DNA of 64,000 nt, taken from Calditrichota bacterium (lineage in GTDB: Bacteria; Calditrichota; Calditrichia; Calditrichales; Calditrichaceae). Of the stretch, positions 18,926 to 28,388 are shown one piece after another; positions within the stretch are counted from its first letter, which is position 1, and every line of letters begins with the position of its first letter. A model generated the notes under the pieces. It had not been told where the DNA came from. It made no database searches and was given only the letters and a program-made list of their open reading frames with translations. The translations under genes and the position numbers were made by a program. The stretch lies in the NCBI GenBank assembly GCA_013151275.1, contig JAADIP010000151.1, positions 1 to 64,000 on the forward strand, read 5' to 3'.

Positions 18926-21658
18926 TTAAAACGCAAATTCTAATGAAAAATCGACTTGCCTTCTCCTACCGTAACGATAGGGTTGATCCCACAAGGTTTT
19001 CGAAAACCATCCCATCTGGATGAGTTCATTGATGCGCGGACCCGGATCATCTGCTTTTCCCGTTTCCGCGTAAATATCAATCGGATTTTTCCAGTCAAAC
19101 ACATTTTGCACGCGAATTCCGAAAATAACTCTCATCCCTGATATCCGGAAGTCTTTACGATAATTAAAATTTGCCGTAAAATTCCATGGGCTGCGTTCGG
19201 AATTTGTTTCGCCCGCTACATTTCCGATTATCGGTGTGTACGGAAAACCGCTCATCGCCAAAAACATAAGATCGAATCGGGAATGCTCCATGGGATGGAT
19301 ACCAAACAAGCTTGGACCTTGTTTATCGTGGAATCGATATGAATAGATCAAACTGATGTCATGCGTGCGGTCGTAAGACATTAAAATTTCGCGTTTAGGC
19401 ATTGTACGCGGCGTATCCGTTTCGCGATATCCTTCCCAGGGGTCTTTTCGATTGGCGGTGGCGCGTGAAAGCGTGTATTGAATAATCATGCTGGAATTTG
19501 TGCCCATTCTGCGAACAACCACATCCAAACCCCGGGCGGTTGCATAATCGGTGTTTAACAAAATCGTATAAGAATAAGGAAATTGAGGAATACGTTCGGT
19601 AGAAGTCAGGTTGGAATATTCCTTTGACCATCCAATTACCTGCGCAATGAGATTATCCGACAAGCCGACGTTCAAACCGAATTCGTAGGCGGTCATGTGT
19701 TCCATATTCAGACCCGAATTGCCCACAAGCGGCGAATAGGTTTTTATGTCCTTCTTGGGATTAATATATTTATTTCGATAAGTCGGCGTTTGAGTAAACT
19801 GACCGTATCCGAACGTAAAGGTGGCGTTATCGGTAATTACGTGCGAAAAACTTACCCGCGGGCTCCACCTTACTTCCCATCCGCTTTCCACTTCCTGTTT
19901 TTCTCCCGGAGCCCATGGATCTTTCCAGTACTTGCCGTGGGCGTTAAGCAGATCGACGCGCATTCCCAGATGAATGGTCATGTAATCGTATTCAATTAAA
20001 TCCTGAACATAAAACGCAGCTTCTTCGGGGTATCGCTTATATCTTTCAACATAAGGACTCAAAAGCCAGGGGAGTTGGATTTCGTCGATAAAAATTGTAT
20101 GCTGCCGGTAATTTCCGCCGAATTTAAACTGATGGTGCTTGGTAACCTGGCTCAGCACATTGACGAGGGCTTCGTAGGTTTCCGCATAGTTTGTGTGATA
20201 GTAGCGGTCATGACCTTTTACATAATACTCAAACCAATAGGGATTATTTTCATAGTCCTCGTCAAAACCCGGACTCTGATATTCATCCGGTTTTAAATAC
20301 CTGCCGTTAATATCGCCGTTATCCGTGACTCCGATAAACATTTTCTGATAAAAGCGCGAAAGCCGGATATCATAAAAGGTTTTTTTGGACAACTGATGGT
20401 TAAACATCAAAGCCTGCCTATCCGAGCTTTGCGTATCGATATTACGCCCTTTCTCGTAGAATTGATAGGCATAGTTGGATAGATTAGCCGTCCGAAAAGT
20501 GGTTTCCAAATTCCAATTTGAAAAGGCTATTTTCATTGAATTGGAAATTTTCCAGGTCAACTTTCCGTACAAATCCCAACTGTATCGAAAACCCATCTGA
20601 TGCCAACCGGCAATGGTATCCAATCGGTTTAAGAACATATTATGCTCGGAATCCTGCGGTTTTGACCGGTCGTAAGTAACATTGTCAAATTCATAGGTGC
20701 GATACGCAGTACCCAGGCGGTGTCCGGTTACAATAAAACGCACCCTCTTTTTTGTTCCCGGAACCGGTCCGCCTATCCCACCTGAAATTTCGCGGTAATC
20801 TCTTAAATAATCCTGGCGAAATGGCGTTAAATTTTTGCGTGAGAGAGGCTTTACGGTATATTCAAACAGATTGGCTAAATTCGCCGGATTTGAAGTCATT
20901 ATTCGTAAATTGCCCTCAATTTTTTCGCCTCCGTCGCGCGTAATTATATTAATCATACTCGAAAGAGCGCCGCCGTATTCGGCGTCAAAAACGCCCGTTT
21001 TAATATCCACCTGCTCAACGGCAAAGTCGTTTAATTCCGTCCATGAATATTTGGAACCGTAAAACGGATTCACAATATACATTCCGTCGATCGTATAACC
21101 GATTTCACCGGAACGACCGCCGCGCACATGAATTTCTTCAATTCCGCGGTCTTCAAAACCGAGGATTCCCTGAATACTGCTCTCCATTTGTATAACGCCC
21201 GCCTGAGCTACGACCATCTCCGAAAAATCCGTTACAGGCATGGATTGAATATCTTCAGCCTGTATTGTGATTTTTTTTGTCGTTTCGTCTTTTTGCACTT
21301 TGAACGGGGTTGCCGTTACCACAATGGTTTCGCCTTCGGCAATTTCTTCGGTCATGGGAAAATTAATCTTGGTCGTTTGATCCAGAATAACCTTAACACC
21401 GGTATGCTCAATCGTTCGATAACCGATATAAGAGACAATAATAGTGTAAGTTCCCACAGGAATATTAATTATGTAGTAATCGCCGTCTTCATCGGTAGAT
21501 GCTCCAAAATTGGTGCCTTTTAAATAAACATTTGCTCCCGCAAGAGGCTCTTTTGTCCGGGCGTCAACCACTCGTCCTGCAATTTTACCGGTAGTTCCGG
21601 CAAAAAGAGAAATAATGGTAAATAACACCGTTGTAATTCCGAAAACAACGCGTCTCAT
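18926..21658 (-). CDS. TonB-dependent receptor with carboxypeptidase-like N-domain
   Basis: A protein of 910 residues. It has a signal peptide (VVFGITTVLFTIISLFA) and a carboxypeptidase-regulatory-like domain (GRVVDARTKEPLAGANVYL, IPVGTYTIIVSYIGYRTIEH) at about 25-105. The plug lies at about 112-250 (MPVTDFSEMVVAQAGVIQ, IHVRGGRSGEIGYTIDGMY, GVFDAEYGGALSSMINIIT). A 22-strand-type barrel ends in VDFSLEFAF, a terminal Phe as expected for BamA recognition. It is the first gene of a four-gene unit with two tagged cargo proteins and a PorV-like barrel. GGTGGA before the ATG is the ribosome site. A relative without visible partners is at the left window edge. Confidence 0.92.
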   Translation of the reverse strand: MRRVVFGITTVLFTIISLFAGTTGKIAGRVVDARTKEPLAGANVYLKGTNFGASTDEDGDYYIINIPVGTYTIIVSYIGYRTIEHTGVKVILDQTTKINFPMTEEIAEGETIVVTATPFKVQKDETTKKITIQAEDIQSMPVTDFSEMVVAQAGVIQMESSIQGILGFEDRGIEEIHVRGGRSGEIGYTIDGMYIVNPFYGSKYSWTELNDFAVEQVDIKTGVFDAEYGGALSSMINIITRDGGEKIEGNLRIMTSNPANLANLFEYTVKPLSRKNLTPFRQDYLRDYREISGGIGGPVPGTKKRVRFIVTGHRLGTAYRTYEFDNVTYDRSKPQDSEHNMFLNRLDTIAGWHQMGFRYSWDLYGKLTWKISNSMKIAFSNWNLETTFRTANLSNYAYQFYEKGRNIDTQSSDRQALMFNHQLSKKTFYDIRLSRFYQKMFIGVTDNGDINGRYLKPDEYQSPGFDEDYENNPYWFEYYVKGHDRYYHTNYAETYEALVNVLSQVTKHHQFKFGGNYRQHTIFIDEIQLPWLLSPYVERYKRYPEEAAFYVQDLIEYDYMTIHLGMRVDLLNAHGKYWKDPWAPGEKQEVESGWEVRWSPRVSFSHVITDNATFTFGYGQFTQTPTYRNKYINPKKDIKTYSPLVGNSGLNMEHMTAYEFGLNVGLSDNLIAQVIGWSKEYSNLTSTERIPQFPYSYTILLNTDYATARGLDVVVRRMGTNSSMIIQYTLSRATANRKDPWEGYRETDTPRTMPKREILMSYDRTHDISLIYSYRFHDKQGPSLFGIHPMEHSRFDLMFLAMSGFPYTPIIGNVAGETNSERSPWNFTANFNYRKDFRISGMRVIFGIRVQNVFDWKNPIDIYAETGKADDPGPRINELIQMGWFSKTLWDQPYRYGRRRQVDFSLEFAF

Positions 21659-21732
21659 AAATCCACCATACCTTAAGTTTTTCTAACTCTTAGACATGAA
21701 AGAGAGAGGTAAATTAGCTGCCTTTTTAACTG

Positions 21733-21763
21733 AAAAATGGCAGGAATAAAATTCCTGCCATTT
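21733..21763 (-). terminator. Rho-independent terminator between the Asp-box pair and the TonB operon
   Basis: On the minus strand AAATGGCAGGAAT pairs with ATTCCTGCCATTT around a 3-base loop, followed by a short T run. It lies 15 bases after the stop of the gene ending at 21779. Confidence 0.75.
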
Positions 21764-21778
21764 AAAGTTAATTTATCT

Positions 21779-23917
21779 TTACTTAATCAACACCATCTTT
21801 TTAATTTCTGTATTTTTTTCCGTTTTCAACTGATAGAAGTAAATTCCGGAAGCCAGGTTCTGCCCGCTGAAAATCACCTGATAAGGTCTGTTCTTTTGCA
21901 CTTCTCCGTTAAAAAGATTTGCAACTTCCTGACCGGCAGCATTGTAAACCGTTAGAGTTACTTTTCCGGTAGTAAGAGGGACAAACTCGATTGTGGTTGT
22001 GGGATTAAAAGGATTAGGATAGTTTTGACGGAGAGCAAAGTCACGAACCACAGAAGCGTTGCCGTCGCCGATTGCGGCTGGCGGATTAAAATTGCTGGCT
22101 TCGCCTACCCAAACCGCATTTGATAATTCAATGTAAGAATCCGTTGCCGGATCGCCGGAAGCGGTATCGGCTAAACAATAAGCATACCAGATCTTTCCGT
22201 AATCTCCCCGGCTATTCTGATTCGCAGAGCGGATCGACATATTAAGCTCATATTCATCCAATGCCGGCGTATCCGTTAAATTGATCGGATCGGACCAATA
22301 ATCGCCGCCGTCGATGGAATGCGCGGCGTAAATATCGGTTTTAAAAGTACCGCTGTTGCCATACGTCTCGGGATCGCTATAGCGGTTAAAATTCGAAATC
22401 TGAACCTGATTATGACGCCGATCCAGCCAGGAGGCATAAAGGTTGCCCATTTCATCCCGACTTATCTGAACTTCCGAATCGAAGAAATAATTAGACATAC
22501 CCGAAATATAATCGTCTCCCTGCCAAATACCGTTGTTGTAAGCAATTCTGGAACCTACCCAACTCCCGCCGCTGGGTTTTCGTGCCAAAAGAACTCCGCT
22601 GTATCTATAGTTCGGATACCATCCGTTATCCCCCGGAACGCCCCATAGTGAGTTAAACGCAACATAAATGGTATTATTGTCGTCAACCATTACGCTCATG
22701 TCAAAATTTGTGCCGACAAATGCGGGTCCGTCATACCATATCGTATCGCCCGTAGCCGTAGTATCCCACATAATCCATTTGTCTGAGCCGTGAATATAAC
22801 CGGGTATTCCCAATTCCCCGACAAATTCCACCGTATCCCAGGCAGACCAGGTTAATCCGTAGTCGGTGGTGATGGAATAGGTGATTTTTGTTTTATTGTA
22901 ATAATAGCCTGAATCCGGATGATGCCATCCTAAATGTCCCGGTCCGGCAATCACGCCAAAACCGCTGCTGTTAATGGACACGCCGCAACGGGGCAAACTG
23001 ACTTCAGCCGTGTCTATCCAAACCGGATCATGCCCTTCGTCCCAGCCGTAAACCCAGCCGTCCGCGGCATAATCGCTGATCGAACGCGCGTTAAAAATAT
23101 ATTTTTCGTTCTGCACGCCGTACAGGCTGCGTTCGACATCCGAATACCAGGTTTCATAAACGCTGACATAACGATAGTAATCGGAAGCGTCTTTTACTAT
23201 GGACACCGGACCGTTCCACAAACGGTTCTCTTTGTTAGACGTAAAACTATTTAAAGTAGGGTTCAGCCAACCCACATCCATTTGAAAATCGGGTGTGGTC
23301 CAAGCATCGCCGTTAGCGCCGTAGGTCCCCCACGAAGTCATGGTATAAGGATGGGAAATCGTCGGCGTAGTTTGACCGTCTCCCGACACGTACTGGTTAA
23401 AAGACACGAACGGGCGATCAAGAGCCACCATACAAGGATAACGTCCTCCGACTCCACTGAAGCCATCGTTTATAGGAGCACTGGTTGTAAAGAGTGTGCC
23501 GGTAGCCAACCCGGCGGAAACATCCACTTCCGATTCCATTATTTGGCTTGCGTCCGCGCCGCGATAGCTTACCGCGATAAAATCAATATCGGTTCCTAAA
23601 TCAGCATCTAAGCCCGCATAACGATCAATCTCTCTGACCATCGGATTCAACCATCCGTATCCGTTGCCGGAAGTCGCGATATTACGGTTGGTGCCCGCCG
23701 CAGCCTGCATCTTAGCCAGATTCTGCGATTTACCCTTAGAAACGGGATAGACGGCATAAGGATACATCGGTTCAAGCGGATTTTTCTGATTAAGGTCGAT
23801 TTTAGCGCTTACTTTAGCTCCTTTGGTAAGCGCCATCTTGTTAACTTTTAAATCCCTTGCCATCAAAAAACTGATAGCCAGGAGCATCACAAAAGATGCA
23901 TAAATGAAACGTCGCAT
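21779..23917 (-). CDS. T9SS cargo protein with Asp-box (sialidase-like) repeats, copy A
   Basis: A protein of 712 residues with a signal peptide (RRFIYASFVMLLAISFLMA). Asp-box-like elements are visible: TTDYGLTWSAW and SIDGGDYWSDP, which suggest a sialidase-type beta-propeller. Sialidase catalytic residues could not be identified with confidence, so enzyme activity is open. The tail QNYPNPFNPTTTIEFVP and the end KKMVLIK form a type IX sorting tag. It is a clear paralogue of the gene just upstream: both share a block reading GYGWLNPMVREIDRYAG in this copy and GFGWLNPGIRSIDRFAG in the other. The gap to it is 35 bases, so they are probably co-transcribed. Confidence 0.85.
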   Translation of the reverse strand: MRRFIYASFVMLLAISFLMARDLKVNKMALTKGAKVSAKIDLNQKNPLEPMYPYAVYPVSKGKSQNLAKMQAAAGTNRNIATSGNGYGWLNPMVREIDRYAGLDADLGTDIDFIAVSYRGADASQIMESEVDVSAGLATGTLFTTSAPINDGFSGVGGRYPCMVALDRPFVSFNQYVSGDGQTTPTISHPYTMTSWGTYGANGDAWTTPDFQMDVGWLNPTLNSFTSNKENRLWNGPVSIVKDASDYYRYVSVYETWYSDVERSLYGVQNEKYIFNARSISDYAADGWVYGWDEGHDPVWIDTAEVSLPRCGVSINSSGFGVIAGPGHLGWHHPDSGYYYNKTKITYSITTDYGLTWSAWDTVEFVGELGIPGYIHGSDKWIMWDTTATGDTIWYDGPAFVGTNFDMSVMVDDNNTIYVAFNSLWGVPGDNGWYPNYRYSGVLLARKPSGGSWVGSRIAYNNGIWQGDDYISGMSNYFFDSEVQISRDEMGNLYASWLDRRHNQVQISNFNRYSDPETYGNSGTFKTDIYAAHSIDGGDYWSDPINLTDTPALDEYELNMSIRSANQNSRGDYGKIWYAYCLADTASGDPATDSYIELSNAVWVGEASNFNPPAAIGDGNASVVRDFALRQNYPNPFNPTTTIEFVPLTTGKVTLTVYNAAGQEVANLFNGEVQKNRPYQVIFSGQNLASGIYFYQLKTEKNTEIKKMVLIK

Positions 23918-23952
23918 AACTCCTCCTCAGATAAGTTTATAATATATTTTTT

Positions 23953-26064
23953 TTATCGCATTAAAACCATCTTGCGTGTCTCAAGATGATTGTTGATTTT
24001 TAAACGATAAAAATAAATTCCCGAAGACAGGTTGTTTCCTTTAAATTCAACCCTGTACAAACGATTCGCCTGAACCTTATCATCAAACAATTTTTGGACA
24101 AGCCTTCCGTTAACGTCAAAAACTTCCAAAGTAACCCGACCGGATTCATTGGGTTTAAATTCAATATTAGTGGTCGGATTAAAAGGATTGGGATAATTCT
24201 GCATTAAAGAATGTTTATCGGCAATAAGCTTTGAACCATCCGCAATACCCACAGTTGTATCGGAAAAGTTGTAAGCTTCGCCTATCCAAATGCGATTGAC
24301 GCGGTAGAGATAGTTGTCTTCTTCGGCTTGTGTAGGATCGATGGGCTCCGCGGGATTAACTTCGCAATAAGCGAAATAAACCGTGCCGTTATTCGAGCTC
24401 GAGGCTTTGCGCACGGCGTTTAATTCATATTCATCCGTATTAACTGTTTTGGTAACGTTTCGTTTCCATGTCCATGTTTTACCGCCGTCCGTAGAACGCG
24501 AAACAAAAACGTCCGCCTTTAAAGTAATGTCTTCGTTGGTTCTGCCGTAACGCAATATTGTATTCTCTTTAATATTCACATGCGGACGATCTAACCAGGT
24601 TAAATACAAATTCCCCGCTTCGTCCAATGAAATATCCGCTTCCGAACGAAATATGAAGTTACTTTCTACCCCGTCGCTCAAGGAGTCTCCGACGTAAAAA
24701 CCGTTATTGGTTGTCACTTTAACATCCTTAAAGGTAATGCCTTCGTTTTCGCTGATCGCCAGATGTAAACCCGTGCCTTGAGGATAAATATAAAACGTAC
24801 TGTCCGAAGCCCACGGTCCCCAGATAAGATCGTAAGCCACATAAACTTTATTATCTTCGCTTACAATAACATCCACCGGGTCGGCATTGGGAATTGCCAG
24901 ATAGACACTGCCTTTATAAGGTACCATGGTCGTATCGTCCGCTCCGGGAACAAAAATAGAGTCTTCCAGAGTAACGGATTCCGGAACTCCGAGCTCCGCC
25001 CACGAAACTTCACGCACATTTGACCAGGTTTTGCCAAAATCGTAAGTAATCAAAACCATTAAACGAAGATCTTTATAGTAAAAATAGGGAGATGGGTGAA
25101 TGCCCGAATGTCCCAAACCGACGCAAACGCCGAAGCCGCTTTTATTTATCGAGATCGAAGGAAAAAGGAAGAAATTCATAGTATCGATCGTTGTCGGACT
25201 GGTATCAATCGTCCAACCGGAGGTGGGATCGTCGCTTTCCGCGTTTAAAATTACGTAGCCGTAAGGCTGACTTTCGCCTTCGATGGTCCAGTTCCGATAT
25301 ACTCCGGCGTAATAATATGTTCCGGCGTCGTCTTTTACCACTTCCACGGGACCGTTCCACAGGCGGTTGTTTTCAAAATTGTAATGTTTATATCCGACGT
25401 CCATCCGCATGGAAGGCGTCCAGAGCCCGCCGTTTAAACCGTAGGATCCGTAATCCGTAATAATATACGGATTCGAGAGAGCCGGAGTATCGGAGGCATT
25501 CCCGCTTTTGTATTGATTAAAATGAATGAACGGGCGGTCAAGCGCAACCGCTCCCGGATATCTTCCGCCTTTCGTTCCTTCGTATAAATCCTGATTCAAT
25601 TCCACATGGCGGTAAACCTCGCCGCTTTCGAGCCCGTTGGCTACATCCACCGTGGTAGCGCCGATTATGCCGGTTTTAACTGTCGTAACGATATATTGGC
25701 GATATCCAGCCACAAGAAAATCCGCCTCTGCACCCCAGGCGTCGGTACCGGCAAAGCGATCGATTGAGCGAATGCCGGGATTTAACCAGCCAAAACCGTT
25801 ACGGGACGAATCAACCTTTATCGCCACAGAATGATCCGTTTTGATTTTTGCCGCAACCATGGGAGCCGATTGAATTGACAGACCGTCTTCACGGTAAGGC
25901 GCTATTGTTTGCGGTTCGAAATAAGGAAGCTTTTCCGTTCGGAATTTATAAGTTTTAACATGCCCTTTAAAAATACGCGAATAATCGATTTTGTGATTTC
26001 TTTCCGCGGTAAAAGCAGAAGCTGTCCATAAAAAAATAATTAGAAAAATGGTAACAACACGCAC
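23953..26064 (-). CDS. T9SS cargo protein with Asp-box (sialidase-like) repeats, copy B
   Basis: About 703 residues. The start is the GTG at 26064: GGAGGGGAG stands just before it and the signal peptide begins there (VRVVTIFLIIFLWTASAFTA). An upstream GTG at 26091 would put the ribosome site inside the gene. Asp-box elements are TYDFGKTWSNV and STDGGKTWTWK. The tail is QNYPNPFNPTTNIEF and the end RKMVLMR. The order of shared blocks with copy A across the whole length shows a tandem duplication. The conserved element LDRPFIHFNQYKSG (copy A: LDRPFVSFNQYVSG) is of unknown role. Confidence 0.85.
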   Translation of the reverse strand: MRVVTIFLIIFLWTASAFTAERNHKIDYSRIFKGHVKTYKFRTEKLPYFEPQTIAPYREDGLSIQSAPMVAAKIKTDHSVAIKVDSSRNGFGWLNPGIRSIDRFAGTDAWGAEADFLVAGYRQYIVTTVKTGIIGATTVDVANGLESGEVYRHVELNQDLYEGTKGGRYPGAVALDRPFIHFNQYKSGNASDTPALSNPYIITDYGSYGLNGGLWTPSMRMDVGYKHYNFENNRLWNGPVEVVKDDAGTYYYAGVYRNWTIEGESQPYGYVILNAESDDPTSGWTIDTSPTTIDTMNFFLFPSISINKSGFGVCVGLGHSGIHPSPYFYYKDLRLMVLITYDFGKTWSNVREVSWAELGVPESVTLEDSIFVPGADDTTMVPYKGSVYLAIPNADPVDVIVSEDNKVYVAYDLIWGPWASDSTFYIYPQGTGLHLAISENEGITFKDVKVTTNNGFYVGDSLSDGVESNFIFRSEADISLDEAGNLYLTWLDRPHVNIKENTILRYGRTNEDITLKADVFVSRSTDGGKTWTWKRNVTKTVNTDEYELNAVRKASSSNNGTVYFAYCEVNPAEPIDPTQAEEDNYLYRVNRIWIGEAYNFSDTTVGIADGSKLIADKHSLMQNYPNPFNPTTNIEFKPNESGRVTLEVFDVNGRLVQKLFDDKVQANRLYRVEFKGNNLSSGIYFYRLKINNHLETRKMVLMR

Positions 26065-26584
26065 GCTCTCCCCTCCTCTTTTTTGAAACACTCCAATTAT
26101 ATTTAAGAAATATATAAAGAATATTGATAAAACAAATTATCCAAAATGCTTTTGGTCACATTTTTAATCCTATTTTATTTGATCTCCGATTGTTATCAAT
26201 TTTTCACTGGTAAGATGACATGTAATTTAAGAAATAATTATTCCCTAAAGCAACTCAAAAAATGTTTTTCTGTTTTTTTTCTTAAATAATTTACGGTATT
26301 CCCGTTTTTATCTAAAAAAACGAAAACATGATTTCGCATTGAATGACCGTCAAATCAGGTTTTAAGGCAAACCTTTTTTTTGGGGGGAAGGCGGCAGAAA
26401 AATATTAACGAGGGTGTTTTGTCATTTCGAACGTGCAGTCCTTTTCAGAACATGCATAATTAATATTCTTCTTTGAATAATTTGTGACTTCTTTGTGGTT
26501 ACAGATTGCGCAGACGAGAATTGTTTTTTCGCGCCCCCGCAAAATTGGGTGATAACTTATTGATATTCGTTGAGTAATTTGGGT
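26065..26584. other. AT-rich intergenic region upstream of the Asp-box pair
   Basis: No gene is seen. On the minus strand a possible promoter TTGATA (26199-26194), 16 bases, TAAAAT (26177-26172) could serve the gene pair below it, leaving a leader of about 100 bases; this is weak evidence. Several A and T runs occur. No clear terminator for the PilZ gene upstream is visible. Confidence 0.35.
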
Positions 26585-26923
26585 TTATTTAAAAATTTCC
26601 GGATAAACCATTCCTATTTTACCGAGGTCTTCTTCGCTTAGAAAATCAAATTCAATGCCGATGTGGAATATTTTCTCCGACAGCTTTTTACTATTCTTTA
26701 TTGTACCGATGGTTTTTACAATATCAGCTCCGACCCCGATCGTTAATTCTATTTTACTTTCAATCTCCATAAACTCAAATGCTTCGACGCTGATACCGGT
26801 TCGGCTGATATCCAGGGTCTTTGCCACGCCTTCGGAAACGACCTGCATCTGCTTATCAAATAATCGATAAGCCAATAAATTCTCTGATTCTAATCGCTTG
26901 GCTCCGCGACCTTCAAAATCCAA
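26585..26923 (-). CDS. PilZ-domain protein (c-di-GMP receptor candidate)
   Basis: A protein of 112 residues. The start is a TTG with AGGGGGTG just upstream. Both halves of the PilZ signature are visible: RxxxR as RGAKR (residues 6-10) and DxSxxG as DISRTG (38-43). After it come the expected beta-strands (IELTIGVGADIVKTIGTI) and HIGIEFDFL. PilZ domains bind cyclic-di-GMP and pass the signal to a partner; here the domain stands alone and no partner is evident. It lies 18 bases after the small unknown gene and is the last gene of the series starting at 31896. Confidence 0.8.
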   Translation of the reverse strand: MDFEGRGAKRLESENLLAYRLFDKQMQVVSEGVAKTLDISRTGISVEAFEFMEIESKIELTIGVGADIVKTIGTIKNSKKLSEKIFHIGIEFDFLSEEDLGKIGMVYPEIFK

Positions 26924-26941
26924 TTTGCACCCCCTAAAAAT

Positions 26942-27241
26942 TTAGAACGATCGATTTGGCAACGATCTTTGAAGAAATTGGCTTAATTCTCCGGACAAAT
27001 ATTGCTCCGGAATTTTCAGGTATTGAAGTTCATTAAGTATTAAATCGATTTTTGTTTTTGTTTTTGCCGCCCTGTTCAGGTACAAATAGAATTGATTTTT
27101 GTACCGAACCAGACCGCCGTTAAAATGCCCGCGATCGTACTTTACTTTTATGGACAATTTTTCCAACAGTTCAACCAGTTCTTTAAAAATTTTTTCTTCC
27201 TGTTCATTAACGATAACAGATTTTCTTTGCACGGCTGCCAA
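26942..27241 (-). CDS. Small conserved-looking protein of unknown function
   Basis: A protein of 99 residues that I do not recognise. The start is TTG with GGAGAG 5 bases before it. It is soluble, charged and probably alpha/beta: a helix (NEQEEKIFKELVELLEKLSI), a strand pair (LVRYKNQFYLYLNR) and a second helix (TKIDLILNELQYLKI). The position between manC and the PilZ gene, with gaps of 49 and 18 bases, suggests co-transcription only. Confidence 0.7.
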   Translation of the reverse strand: MAAVQRKSVIVNEQEEKIFKELVELLEKLSIKVKYDRGHFNGGLVRYKNQFYLYLNRAAKTKTKIDLILNELQYLKIPEQYLSGELSQFLQRSLPNRSF

Positions 27242-27290
27242 TTGATCTCTCCGAATTTACATTCGTTGAAAAAAAAGATTCTTTAGCGTA

Positions 27291-28367
27291 TCATAAAAAA
27301 TCGTTTAATTTTTTGCGCTTTAAATGATCCACCACTTCTTTAACCCTTTGCGAACTGTCTTTTCGACAAATCAAGATGGCGTCGTCTGTTTCCACAACGG
27401 CTAAATTTTCGACATCAATTAAAGCCACTAACTTGTTCGGAGAATAAATTAAATTATTTTTTGAATCAATTACAACACGATTTTTTGCGGTAATGGCATT
27501 TGCGTTTTCATCCTTGGGCGAAATGGAATAAGCCGCCTCCCATGAGCCGATATCGTTCCAGGTAAACTCGGCTTCAATAATGTAAACCGATCTCGAGACT
27601 TCCATTATGGCGTAATCGATGGAAATGGATTTAATGCGCATGTAAACGTCAAGAATCATTTCTTCCATTTTCGGAGTGCCGACATTTTGGTAAATCAGGT
27701 CAAATCCTTCCGCCATTTCCGGATGATGTTCTTCAAATTGTTTTAAGATGGTGCCGGTTTTCCAGATAAATATTCCGCTGTTCCATAAAAAATCGCCGCT
27801 CTTCAAAAAAAGCTGCGCCGTTTCGAGATTTGGTTTTTCGGCAAATGTTTTTACTTTGTAAATCGTGCGATTTTGAATTGTGGTTACCGGCTCCCCGCGC
27901 TGAATATAGCCGTATCCTGTTTCGGGATAGGTGGGTTTGATTCCGATGGTAACCAGAGAATCGGCTTCTTCGGCATGAGCCACAGCCACCTTAATTATTT
28001 CATGAAACTTTTCCACTTCTTCTATTAAATGATCGGCGGGCAAAACAACCATGGGTTCATCGAGAGAGGCGTGCTTTCGAATGATGGCGGCGGCTAATCC
28101 TATGCAGGGCGCGGTATTTTTCCCGAACGGCTCGGCGATAATGTTTTCCGCAGGCAGTTCCGGAAGATGCTCATGAATCGCTTCCTTTAAATCGTTATTT
28201 GTAATAACCAGAATCTTTTCGTCCGAAGTTAAATCTTTCACTCTTTCATAAGTGGTGCGAATCATCGATTTGTCGTTGATAAGATTAAGCAATTGTTTGG
28301 GTGTGTTTTGGCGACTCCTTGGCCAGAATCGGGTACCCATTCCTCCTGCCATCAAGACGATATGCAT
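27291..28367 (-). CDS. manC: Mannose-1-phosphate guanylyltransferase
   Basis: About 358 residues; it makes GDP-mannose from mannose-1-phosphate and GTP. The start is the ATG at 28367 with AAGGAGG 6 bases upstream; a TTG two codons earlier is less likely. The nucleotide-binding loop is MAGGMGTRFWPRSRQNTPKQ (about 6-25), followed by PADHLI, the FAEKPN motif and WNSGIFIWK. The C-terminal isomerase domain of bifunctional enzymes is absent, so this is the short, monofunctional type. Its product could supply the polyprenol-phosphate-mannose synthase-like enzyme at 52144. Confidence 0.93.
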   Translation of the reverse strand: MHIVLMAGGMGTRFWPRSRQNTPKQLLNLINDKSMIRTTYERVKDLTSDEKILVITNNDLKEAIHEHLPELPAENIIAEPFGKNTAPCIGLAAAIIRKHASLDEPMVVLPADHLIEEVEKFHEIIKVAVAHAEEADSLVTIGIKPTYPETGYGYIQRGEPVTTIQNRTIYKVKTFAEKPNLETAQLFLKSGDFLWNSGIFIWKTGTILKQFEEHHPEMAEGFDLIYQNVGTPKMEEMILDVYMRIKSISIDYAIMEVSRSVYIIEAEFTWNDIGSWEAAYSISPKDENANAITAKNRVVIDSKNNLIYSPNKLVALIDVENLAVVETDDAILICRKDSSQRVKEVVDHLKRKKLNDFL

Positions 28368-28388
28368 AGGCAACCTCCTTATGAATTG

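Noticed and set aside
26355..26382. Hairpin followed by T-run on the plus strand
   Set aside because: The stem is only about six base pairs and mostly A-T, and no plus-strand gene is upstream, so it is not a supported terminator.
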